Source of the DNA: Anarhynchus alexandrinus | Taxonomy: Eukaryota > Chordata > Aves > Charadriiformes > Charadriidae | Assembly: GCA_008711295.1 (NCBI GenBank) | Contig: VUYV01000074.1 | Coordinates: 2,272,746 to 2,336,745, forward strand | Reading direction: 5' to 3' | Length of the DNA stretch: 64,000 bases | Part shown: piece after piece, positions 45,291-55,935 of the stretch | How the letters are laid out: each line of letters begins with the position of its first letter | How positions within the stretch are numbered: position 1 is the first letter of the stretch | Notes under the pieces: generated by a model | What the model was told of the DNA's origin: nothing | Seen by the model: only the letters and a program-made list of their open reading frames with translations | Database searches by the model: none | Made by a program: the position numbers and the translations under genes

Positions 45291-46879
45291 TCTTCTCTCA
45301 CGGTAATGAAATCAGTTATGTGACGCTGAGTGGATCCAAATTGCATTCAAGTAGTTTTATTCTTCACAGGCTGCTGGATCACTGCTACAGTTGTGCAAAG
45401 CTGACGGTGGCTGCAGAAGGACAGAAACAGCTAACCTCTGTGCCCCCAAACCGGGCTCTCCTCTGATGTATATTTGTGTGCTGGAGCACCCTACAGCAAC
45501 CCTAGAGCTCAGACTCTGGCTTGTTCAATCGTATCAAGCCATCAGAATTTACAGGTCTCCTCTCTCTTCTGACCAGACGTGGTCATAGTTAGGTTCTCAC
45601 CAAAGCAAGGTAGACATTGTTTTTCAGTGACATGTCCATCATGAATCCCTACAGGAAGATTTTTCAGTTTAGAAGCTCACAAGTACCTCACGTAGGCTAC
45701 ACTCTGTGCTGCTGTTTTGCATAACACTTCCCAGCCTGTCTGAACCTAGCCCTGGGCTCTCTCAGGTCTCTTTTGTCCTGGGGACAAATCTCTGAGACCA
45801 GCAGTATCAGCCTCATGCATTGCTAAGGCCCAAGCAAGCAACTGGAGGCTGGTTACAGTCAGGTTCATTAGTAGGTTTCACATCTTGCATGAAGCAAGAC
45901 CAGGAGGTTTGCATTTGCTGTCATGATTTTTATTATGGGTTTTTTTTTGCTGTGATTTGGAGCACTTGGGGAGTAATTCGGCTGCCAAAGCAAGCTGAAA
46001 CAGGCAATGCTTGGGACATTCAGGGCAGGGGGGAGTGCTTCTAAACCATCTCAGCAGGTATGATACTGTGCTGACACCACCCATCAGTTTGTAGCCCTTT
46101 CTTTTTGCCCCAGGACCTCATGAGATGAAAAGCACCAGTACAGGGAAAGCTCTGTGGTGACACCTCCCCTGTTCTGACCTCTCCTGTGGGGTTTAGTGGC
46201 CCCGTGGGAGCAGCAGTCTGTCGGGGGACACTGGATGTGTGCTCAGTTGCCTTCAGCAAGTGGCATCTCACAGACGCTGAGGTCCAGGGTGGAAGATGCT
46301 GAAAGGCCCATCCTTTGTATTTTGGGTCTTCACTTTGCCTTTCTCCAAGCAAAGGACTCCTACCAGGAGCTGCTCCCCACGGTAGAGGAATCTAAATAAT
46401 CCCTCTAATTAGCTTTCTGACAAAATCAGGCTACTGGCTTCCCTCCCAACACACACACACACACCTGGAGGGTTGGGTGCAGAGGTTTCGGGGGAAGATA
46501 AGATGCTGCTCTGTCAATCAGAACCACTGTGAATGGCATTCACTCTGCTTTTGTGAGGCTGTTATCTATTTCATGCCCATTCCCGTGAATCTTCCCCAGA
46601 CCTTTCTGGGGAGGGAAGGCACCTGGCGCGTGGCTCTCTAGACTGCCATCCACAGACCAGCCGAAGCACATGCACACACCTGCCTTCGGCCGGATGAAAA
46701 TTAGACATGTCATCTATTGCCAAAGAAGGTTTCTTCAGTACCAGAATAACTAAAACTTCCTTAAGATATGCAGGAGTGCTTCCAGATTGCAAAATGAAAA
46801 TCACTGCCCGGAATCACTTCATTCAAAGCAGGGAAATATCCCTTTAAAGAAACCCATTGGCAATATAACTAAAAGCCCT
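45291..46879. other. Gene-free spacer
   Basis: No gene recognised. The only simple repeat is (AC)8 at 46449-46464. Frames at 46041-46352 and elsewhere are chance-like. Confidence 0.4.
46449..46464. repeat. (AC)8 microsatellite
   Basis: Eight uninterrupted AC units. Simple repeat. Confidence 0.9.
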
Positions 46880-46950
46880 AAGGCCAAGCTGATCTTCAAC
46901 ATAACTCCACTGAGTCAAGAGGAATACACCAGGGATTAAGCTTGGCTTGA
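46880..46950. repeat. Palindromic dispersed repeat, copy 4
   Basis: AAGGCCAAGCTGATCTTCA is followed by ATAACTCCACTGAGTCAAG, then AATACACCAGGGATTAAGC and TTGGC. This matches a GTAACTCCATTGAAGTCAATGGAGTTACACCAGGGATGAATTTGGCC-type repeat unit, with the core half decayed. The two GGCCAAGC/GCTTGGC ends are inverted copies of each other. Confidence 0.45.
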
Positions 46951-48239
46951 TAGTGAAAACCACAGGCAAGTGAGAATGATTCCCAGAATCAAGCCAACCT
47001 GAAAAATGTAGTTAGATTTTGCCCTTAAAGGAATAATTTTCTTAATAATAATAGATAAAATTAAATGCTTGTCAAAATTATTATGAGTATACGGGGATGA
47101 GACAATCAACATTATATGAATTATTTCCTTCAGCAGCTGTATTTCTGGTTCATTCTTTAGCTGTTCTTCTTTAATTCTAAAGCTTGTAACCTTCCTACTG
47201 GCTCTTCTCGATTTACTACCTGCCCTATTTGTTCTTGTCTTGCTAGAGCCACAGACTGCGTTTTAGGTGCTAATCCCATGTTTGCCACTGAGTTCCTGTG
47301 GGATTCTGGTGACCCTTTTTTTTGCCCAGTATCCTCCAACTCCATCTCTACTGGTACATCAATACGTGAACTGATCCCTGGGCAGTGTTAAGGGTAAAAT
47401 CCCTGTTGTTATCTTCCTGGATAGGCCCTTGGTCCTCAGGGCAATGCTTTGCAAGCATTACCAAGCAAGGATGCCGGTTAGCACAAAGACAAAACTTTCT
47501 CAGAAGCAGTGCCTGCGTATGGGACTTGCTTCCCGAGAGAGGAGAATGAATGACCACAGAATTAATCTCTTTCAAAGCTCTGTCCAAAACTCATTTGTTG
47601 TGTTTGACTTGTTCTCAGCAAGTCCTAAACACACACTCGGAAACAAAGAGTGGAAAACCCAACTGTAGTTGTTCACAAAAAACAAACAAAACCAAAACAA
47701 GAGCAATTTGCCAGGGTGCTAAAGATCACTACCAACAAACCTCTATAAAATAAGTTATTTCACTTACAGTATTGAAAAGGCAAAAAAGAGAAAAGATAGA
47801 GACTTTTTTTGGATGTTTATCAGTTTGGGAGCGGTTACCAAGAACTCCCAGGGTTTTTCATTTGCTTTCTCACCCTCTCGTACCTTCCAAGAGGCAACAG
47901 GCCTTTTAAATTATATTTTTCTGCCTCAGCTTTGTAGTTCTCAGACCCAGAATTCATGGCTGCAAGGGAGGGCTGGAGACTCCCTCCCGTGCCCCAGCAC
48001 TTCAGGGATCCCCGACTATCACTCCCTCACCTCTGTGTTTAACTCGTGTTTGGCAAAGCGCAACTTGATCTCAATCAGGCCTCCTAGGAGAGAAGCCAGC
48101 TTGGATTTGATGGCATCAAGAAATGTGGAACCAATCCTACCCCTGGAATTCATCCCAAAGACTAAGCATCTTCACTGATAAAATGCGTGCCACTTTCTTA
48201 CTTGAAATCACCGGGCTGTAGTGTGCTTGTCGTCGGCCT
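46951..48239. other. Gene-free spacer with possible L2-like tail
   Basis: At 47515-47610 the words GTATGGGACTTGCTTCCCGAG, CTTTCAAAGCTCTGTCCAAAACTCATTTGTTG follow the order of an L2/CR1-type 3' region (a TTTAAATCCCTTCTCAAAACTCACTTCTT-like word), but the match is short. Otherwise there is AT-rich quiet sequence at 47000-47160 and an A- and C-rich stretch at 47677-47702. No gene was recognised. Confidence 0.3.
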
Positions 48240-49130
48240 TTCCTGGGGTTAAAGACTATTCCTAGCACTGTGTCTTCCTGAAGGTGTTTACACATTATAA
48301 TGACATCATCTCTCACTTAATTTCTGGATGACTTTAGCAGGTTAAACTCTTCAAGCCTCTCAACTTTTTTCTTAAAATGCAGAGACCAACAATGGGGAAA
48401 ATATTTGTCTGTTTAAAACCATCTGTGGAACCAGAACCGGTCCATACTTCAGTCTGCAGCTCCTCCCTTCATCCAGCCAGAGCTCCTATGAGGTCCTTTT
48501 GCCGCAATATCACACTGGAAACTCAGGTTGGGCTGCTTGCCTGCTCTGACCTCAGCACCCTTTCCTGACTGCTCTGTTGGCACTGCTCTGTCACCCTTTC
48601 CCTGCTCTGCTTTCCAGGATAAGGGGTTCTCCCTCCGCACCGGTCGGCTGCACCCCTGGCTCCTCGGCACAGGGCTCTGCCTGAGCACACATGCTCTGTC
48701 TGCATCAGCCCCGTCACCCGCATCTCTCCACACCGCTGCCCTCCCCTCTTCATCAGCCACCACTCCGCCTGTCTGGTGTCATCTGCAGGTTTTGGCAGCG
48801 GTCGTTGTGCATCACCTTCCAGATGGTTGATAAAAGCATTGAAAATTATTGGATGTCCTGTCAGTCCCTGAGGCTCTCCTTTGGGGACGTGCCCTGATTG
48901 ACTCCCCAGGGACTGCTCATCTGGAAGAGCTTTAATGTCACTGCTCCTAAAGCCACGTACAGTGCATGCTATTGACGTCATATATTCTTATTTGTTAAGA
49001 GAATGTGCTGTAAACCACCTCACCAAAATCTATCCCATCCATGGAGTCACTTTTCCCAACCAAACTTTTAACCTCTCCAAGGAACATAATTAGATTTGTC
49101 TGAAAGGCTTGGTTTTAATTTAAAAAGGAT
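48240..49130 (-). mobile_element. CR1/L3-type LINE relic with reverse-transcriptase motifs
   Basis: On the minus strand, 48897-48775 translates to a block with VPKGEPQGLTGHPIIFNAFI, then NHL and PADDT. This corresponds to the CR1 reverse-transcriptase segment SGVPQGS-LGP-LFNIFINDL followed by the catalytic FADDT; the F of FADD is P and the D of NDL is H, so the enzyme is dead. Plus-strand words agree in order: GTTTACACATTATAATGACATC (48287-48308), CAGGTTAAACTCTTCAAGCCTCTC (48339-48362), GGTGTCATCTGCAGG (48776-48790), CAGATGGTTGATAAAAGCATTG (48820-48841), and ATTAGATTTGTCTGAAAGGCTTGG (49089-49112). The middle (48420-48760) is GC-rich and poorly matched. An old copy with frameshifts. Confidence 0.7.
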
Positions 49131-52100
49131 GAACTGAACACTGCAATTAATAGTTGCAGCTTTTAACTCCACTCAGTCCAGTGCCCCAACAGTTTTTCCG
49201 TGATGTTGTCCAGAACTGTTTTCATCCTATTGTGTAGCGCAGTTTTGCTTTAAAAACTTCTCACACCCTTGTGATTTTGAAGATGCTGGGCCATGCTGGG
49301 AGATGTCTAGGATGGGTGCCCAGTGCCTTCAGAAGACAAGAGTCTCTTGGGAGGGTTTCAGGGTAGAGTCTCTGCTCTCCCATCATCTGTCTTAAGCAGG
49401 CCAGGTATTGGTCTGAAACTGGTAGAAATACTCTAGCATGATGCAGCTACTCTTTACATGCAGAGGTGGGGGAGTCCGTGATAGGAATAGCATAGGAATT
49501 TTTCTTTTTCCTTTTTTTAACCACTTTTACCCCTCGTTAAGTGCTTTCAGACCCAGCCTCAGGCTGGATTTATTTTTGAAAGTCCATTTTTAGCCACTGT
49601 GTCTTAAAGGAAAAAAAAAAAAAAAGAGTCTGCCGAGCTTGTTTTTAAAGAAGAAACCACGCACACGCACACTCTGTCACAGTTTGTTCACTTCTCGGTA
49701 TCCCACAAGATCCTCCCCACCATGATACCGGCATCTTGTTCCACTCTTCTTACCTACAGTTATACAACAGCATCGGGGTGGCGGCTCTTCTGCTTTCTAG
49801 GCTGGAGCAAGAAAATCAATAATCTCACAAAATCACCTGTGTCGGGAGCAGCCCACTTCGCAGTAACGCACCTGAACCTCCAAGTTGTTGCACTGTTCGG
49901 TTAGCTAGTTTTTGTGTTCAGGAATGGGTGTAATGAAGGCTGGAGAAATGTGTCTTACTCAGGTATCTGCCGGTGTTCAAACACCCAAGCTTTCTTCCCG
50001 GCTCTGATTTGGTTCTCTTTGCTGTTATTTTCCTTTCCAGATGCCCTGATAGTGTGAGACTTTGAACTAGCAGCCTCTCTTGTTGAATTTGTAAGCATTT
50101 ACTGAGTGGTGCTTTGTTAAGGGACAAGACAGAGATGTACACCAAAGAGGATGGGATATGGTGGGTTTGTGGTCAAAGCACAAGGCTCTGAATCAGGAAA
50201 TGATCAGAATCAACTTTGAGAGACGGGTCCAACCCACAAAGCTCAGTTCTGCATCTGCTCCTGCACCGAGCTCCAACTGCCCTGAAGCTGAGGCTGATTT
50301 GGTCTGTGACTGCTGCATGGAGACCACCTCTTCCTCCAACTTTCTTGGACTTCCACAAAGCAAGTGCTTATTAAAGGCATTACCAAGCGTGCCGGATTGC
50401 AAAGGGGGTTCAGTGCAAAATTAACCAACCAGATAATTTCCCAACAATGAAGGAGTCTGGACCCCGTGGACATCATCTCCTTGCAGGTGTTGTGAGAACT
50501 TTCTCAGCTCATCTCCCAAAACATGCTATGCGCGCTCAGCCTTAGCTTGTCCCTGAGCTGGAGGGCAGCAGCCGCAAAGCCGATGGCATCCCTCTTCTCT
50601 GAGCTATCTGTGTGCATCAAGCCGGAACTATCCGCGAGGAGCAATAACAAATTCCCTCCCCGCTGAACAGCACCACAAAAGATGTACAGTATCTGATTCC
50701 CATATGGCAATGTTAAAAACAGAAGGCAACAAGTCTGGGAAAGTACCTGAGGCATACCTGAACAATAGAAATAATAGAGATGTAAGAAGAAGATAGATCC
50801 TTTCTTTTTTCTGATATATGCATGCCTTGTGATCACTTAAAAAACAAACAAACACCTTTTTTTTTGTCCAGAAGGAAACAGCCAGACTGAATAGAAACAC
50901 AGTGAGAGTGCTACAGTGAAGCAGTTGAAATAGGTGAAAGGTTGGTAACACGAGCAATGTGCCAGGCTTGTCTGCTCCTGATGTCTGTGTTGTGTGCCAC
51001 GTGAGCACATAAATCCTTGGAATCCCTCAACATTGATTCGGATACCAGCAGGCTGAGTGCATATCTACCTTGCCAGTGACTCGGAGGATTATTCTCAAGG
51101 GCCAGGGTCCCCTGGTTAGTCTGCTTGCATGCTCAGGGACATGAGGCTTGGGATAGGTTTGTATGCACAGGTTTTATTTTATGCCCTCTTAGGACAAGGT
51201 CTAAAAGGTTAACAGGAGGAAGGAGTGGCTGCCTTGTCTCACACGTTCCAGGAGCTAAACATCCTTCAGAAACCAAAGATGGCGAATGTTTTCTAAGATA
51301 CCCATCCAAACATCGGTGAGGTGGAGATACCACCCCAATGAGCAGCAGGCAGCTTCATGCAAACATACCGGCTTCTGTCTCTCCAGTCTCACCCCGCCTG
51401 CATTTGTTCCTCCTTTGCCTGATGGCACATCTCCCCCACACAATGGCATGTAAAATCTAATCTCTACTGAAAGCTCTGCAGGGCAGGAACTCACACATTC
51501 AGATCCAAATAGGCTACTCATGCCTTTTTAATTTCACTGGATCAGAATAACAACAGCAAGGAAATAAAGTAACAGCCAAAGAATCAAGTCGGCGCAGTGA
51601 AACAGGTCCCTTCCCTGTTCTACAAGTTACATCCACACCACCCCAATGGTAGCGGGAAGTCTTCTAGTCACAGCTGGCAAATCTTTTCCAACCAAGCTGC
51701 CCAAAAAGCTCTTAGCCACCAAGTCCCTGGTGATGTCCACTACTCCCAAAGCCACATGGACTAGACCATCCCTGTGAAGCATCCCGGTGTCAGAGGTGGC
51801 TGGAGAGCCCCTCCACGCCGGCTCAGGGTCTGGGAAGAGCAAGCCTAGGGTTGGTGCACTCCCACGCACATCTGCACCCCAGGCTGGCACTGTGCTGATC
51901 TCCGCAGCCATCAATCCTGCTGCCACCTGGATGACAGTTCTTGCACAAGACCTATGCCATTACTTAAGGCTGGGGCTGTTTACAACTTCCCGCCCAGCGC
52001 ACACCCGCCGTGTGTTCATCAAGATGGTTCATAGTCAGTCCTGGAGTAAACAAATGCAACTTCACCAGAAAACGTGGGAGCCACACCTCTTTACTCCAGG

Positions 52101-54018
52101 TGTGCGTTTTGGCCCACTATCTGTTTCTCCATAGTGATTAGTGACTGGTATTTAAGACAATTTCTTAACAAGAGTTGGGATCGGTGGTTTATCTCCTCAT
52201 TAACTTGGTAACATCATTAATTAAGGTTATGTCAATGGACATGATGCCACAGCAGATGGGTGTTATCAGTGGCAACAGCCTTCCAGGGTTTGGGCTCACA
52301 GTCTGCCAACTGCGAGGCACCGATTTGCATCCTGCCCAAGGTGGGGACCTGCCCTTTCCCTGCACTGCTGCCGAGAATCCCCCCCCTCCTCCCGAGTAAA
52401 TGCATTTTGAGGCAGGCTCCAGAAATCCCCTCAAAAGTGCCTGCTGGCCCACCGATCCCTATATCCCAGTTGAGGAACCAGCTCAGAGCAAGGAACGAGT
52501 ACCAAACATGGAGTTTCGGGAGGACAAAGCATGGGAGCTGTACCCTTGGCTGTGCCCACCCCAAGAGCAGTGGTCCCTATGGCGTAGGTTAAATCCCCCA
52601 CCTAACGCCACTGCCCATTCAGCTGACTCTGCATTTATAACTGAGAGAATTAGCACGTTACCGACGGACGTGGCAGACCCTGTGCCATGGCGTTAACAAC
52701 AGGGCTGGATAGTTTAGAACAAACAGGCTGGCAGGGCTAGAAGGAAATGAATGATCATGGTGTTCCTTCTGGATTTAAACCGTGCACATCATGAGATCCA
52801 TGAATCTGTGAATTTTGAGGCTTCAGAAGTGAAGAGCCAGTGTGTTCAGCCTGTCCCTCTCACATGATGCACTTTGATGTAGCAGAAAAGCATGAAGACC
52901 TTTTAAAACCTTTCTTCTTTCTCCTCTTTTACTCCAGGAGACATATAGTTAAGTCAAACACACCCTTGGGTCAAGTCCTGCCCTGGTTCTGTGCAGAAGT
53001 CCCAATATATCCCAAAGACTCAGCGCACTTAAAGTATACGTCAACAGTAGCATGTGCTGGCCAGAAGAGATTTTAAAAAGCGGTCCTTCAAATGAATGCA
53101 GTTTTAGTTGTTTTCCTCGGTTGTTTGAGGTCACTGTTCCCCCACCCTTGTTAATAAAGATGTGATTAATGACTTTTGGCAAAGCTGCTGCCTGAAAGAG
53201 CCAATGCTTTAGGAAAAGCAAAACCAGTTTTCAGGTATTTTCTTTAAGGTTCATCTCAGAAACACACAAATACCTTTCAAAGCATTTACAAAACATTTAC
53301 AAAACACCCTGACGCCCCCTTCGCCCCGTCTCCACCCCCCTGCAGACACATCGCCATTCATAGCCTGCGTAATTATTTTCCATCTACCTGGAAGAAAGTT
53401 CTCGCTGTGCCTTCAGCTGGAAAGGTACCCCCTCCGCACCACGTGCCGCGCGGGCGCCAGCACGGAGCAGCTATCGCAGGCCTTCCCGCCGTGGCCGTGT
53501 TGCGGTAACGGCTTTGTGATTACTCTCCCCAGGCTGAGCAGTACCTGAAACTCCTAAGTGAGGCCCCCAAGTCCCTCTTTAAATAAATCGCAGAGGTAGG
53601 GGAAAAGAATAAATAAATAAAAAAGAAATTGAAATGGTTTCCTCCGAGAGTGCCGGGCTCATGTTTTGAAGCCTATTCCTGCAAGCAGGGAGGCTCAGAA
53701 ATCCCGGCGGTTAAAAGCAAGACGGCAGAAGCTGAGACTCTCCCAACCAGGCCCAGGGCGGAGATTTGGGGGAAAGCACAGAGAATCAGGGTGTTTATGA
53801 GAAGTGTGGCAGCAAATGTAACAATTTAAGCAGCGCTGCCTCTGCTGAGGACCTAGGCAGGCCCCGTTTCTCACAACGGCTTGATGTGGTTTAGCTTTCC
53901 CAATCAGGTGGTTTAAATCTTCATATTGGGGGGGTTTAGCCTGCACCATGGGGGCCTGCACTGCTTTGGGGGGGGGGCAGAAAGGATGTCTGAGAGAGGC
54001 TAACTCCTGCTTGGGCAT
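49131..54018. other. Gene-free spacer
   Basis: Includes an A run of 15 at 49611-49625, a small CpG-rich patch at 53425-53515, and (AATA)n low complexity at 53609-53622. A G run of 10 lies at 53968-53977. No gene recognised; a possible short terminal exon at 53533-53586 is discussed as a low-confidence observation. Confidence 0.4.
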
Positions 54019-54115
54019 AGAGATAGGGACAGGGATAGGGAAAGGCAGAGGGATAGGCATAGAGATAGGAATAGGGGTTAGGGATAGGGACAGGGGTTAG
54101 GGGTAAGGATAGGGA
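54019..54115. repeat. Telomere-like GGGATA/GGGGTTA minisatellite, G4-prone
   Basis: Degenerate hexamer array of GGGATA, GGGACA, AGGCAT and GGGGTTA units, with two exact TTAGGG words at 54078-54083 and 54097-54102. The segment 54074-54103 has five G tracts of three to four separated by three-base loops (TTA, ATA, ACA, TTA), a canonical intramolecular G-quadruplex on the plus strand. It resembles a variant interstitial telomere-like array, but perfect TTAGGG tandems are absent. Confidence 0.85.
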
Positions 54116-54149
54116 TGCTGATGCCGATGCCAATGCTGATGCAGATGCA
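54114..54149. repeat. (GATGCY)6 hexanucleotide array
   Basis: Six consecutive hexamers GATGCT, GATGCC, GATGCC, AATGCT, GATGCA, GATGCA. It abuts the GGGATA array, sharing the GAT at the junction, and has the same 6-bp period although the sequence is different. Confidence 0.85.
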
Positions 54150-55860
54150 CTGTGCCAGTGAAGCTGCCTGAAGGCTCATACATGGGGTGTCAAATCTGCA
54201 CTGTGAGTTAGCCCCACAAGAGGGGCTCACAGCAGAGGTGCTCATGTCTCCGCCCAGGAGGGTGCAAGACCCATGTGCCACTAGTGTAAAGACCACATCA
54301 GGTCCTTAGTCCTCCATGCTGACCCTCATCCTGGTTAAGCTGAGCTCTGAGGATGTGAGCCGACCTGTCCAAGGCAAGCACGGCGTGGGCCAGGGCTTAC
54401 TCTCAGCCTCCACGGCAGCTGGGTGAAGAGGTGGGGATGGCTCTGAGGTGCCTCAGTACAGGCATGGGCACATCACGTGCCTCACACGGCATTCCATGGG
54501 GCTGCTTTTGCAAGGGGACAGTTGTGCGGCGTTGCATGGGGAAGGGGTGGCTGCGCCGTGAAACGTGCTGCGCCCCCGGCACGCAGAGCTTGGCAGAACT
54601 GGTGTTTTTCCAGCTGCAGGAAACTGTACTGGGGAGATCCAGTTTGGATGAACCTCTGACATTTTATAATCCGGTGGAAAGAAAGGAGTGAGGGCTCCAG
54701 TGTGAGCTTTTCTCCAAAGCTGAAGCAAATCCTTTAAATTAGGAGGACACTCAGGCTAAGGGCTTATACAGGAATTCCCATTGCTGTGCGCTTTCCCCTG
54801 CGGGCACCAAGGTGGCTTAAAGCACTGCTAAACTCCAGGCAAGCAGGAGATGTGTCTGCAGGTGCTTGCCACTGGGTTTCTGGTCTGGCCCAGTCCACGC
54901 AGATGGAGAATTGGCAGCACTTACAAGAAGATCCTGATCCATGTGCTGAAGCTTCCCCAAAATTGCTGTGGGTGGCTCTAATTATAACCTGTGTCCTGCC
55001 GCCTCCCCTTTCTGTAAGTAGGAAGGAGCAGAGCTTTCTTGTTACTCTAGCTGCCTGCCCGTTACCAGGTCGAGATTGCTGGTGGGATAAGGGCTTTCCA
55101 TTTGTTTGTAGTACTGATGTCCTACTTGGCAACACACGCCTCATTCCTTCAACCCTACAAAGGGAAGAGCCCCGAGCAAAGCAGGTTTGCAGCTGGCTTA
55201 GCAACACGGCTGCTCTGCATTCCTGTAAATTTCCAGGTTCAAGTGCAGTTTGCTTTTCTTTGTTGCCAAGCCAAGTGGACATCTCGGCCCCCCTCATCCC
55301 ACTGCTGAGCCTTTGGGAAAGCTGATGGGATCTGAGAGAAGCAGCGGCTCCGGCAGCAGGCATGGGGCCTCAGCGAGGCAAGTGGTTCAGCCATGCAGAT
55401 GAAGGCGGCCAAGAGCTGCACCATCCGCCCACCTCCAGGCTTCCAAAGCAAAAGGGAAGCTTGCTTTTGAGGTCTGAGGTGAAGAGGTAAGTACAGGTAT
55501 AGATCCAAGTCCCCAGGGCTAGTCTGATTTATTTGGCAGTCCAGCCAGTCGATACTTACAACCTTGGATGTGACGGCTCTTTTCTTTTTAGCATGTGGCT
55601 CATTCTTTGGTTCCCATTACTTTATTCCATGTGGGGTTGGTGTTTCTTCATTGTTTTCTCCTGTGCATGACTGACATGAGCAGGAAGGAAACGTGGAGAC
55701 TATAGAAACTGTTCTCTATGCTGAGGGAAGGTGCCTCATATTCTTCTGAACCTGACCCCATTGTTTGCTGCTGCGCCCGCAGGCACGTTCTCTGCCGCGC
55801 ACTGGAAGGACCAGGGCATCCTCACCCCAGTTCGGGCAACGGTCACCAAGCCAGAGTAAA
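54150..55860. other. Gene-free spacer
   Basis: Mixed composition. The 199-codon minus-strand frame at 54764-55363 and the opposing 179-codon frame at 54786-55325 overlap each other and have no recognised domain, so both are treated as chance. Confidence 0.4.
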
Positions 55861-55935
55861 GGGCTGACCCCATTCCCACTTGAGTCTGCAGGAGTTTCAC
55901 CCCTGATTTGATCGGGGGAGGAATCAGGCCCCTAG
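55861..55935. repeat. Palindromic dispersed repeat, copy 5 (well preserved)
   Basis: CCCCATTCCCACTTGAGTC, then AGGAGTTTCACCCCTGATTT, then GGAATCAGGCCCCTAG. This follows the order of the repeat (CCCATTGAAGTCAATGG, GTTTCACCCCTGACTTC, GGATCAGGCCCTTAG) across about 70 bp. One of the best copies in the window. Confidence 0.6.

Noticed and set aside
54764..55363. 199-codon minus-strand frame with an opposing 179-codon plus-strand frame
   Set aside because: The two overlap almost completely, neither resembles a protein family, and both are explained by low stop density.
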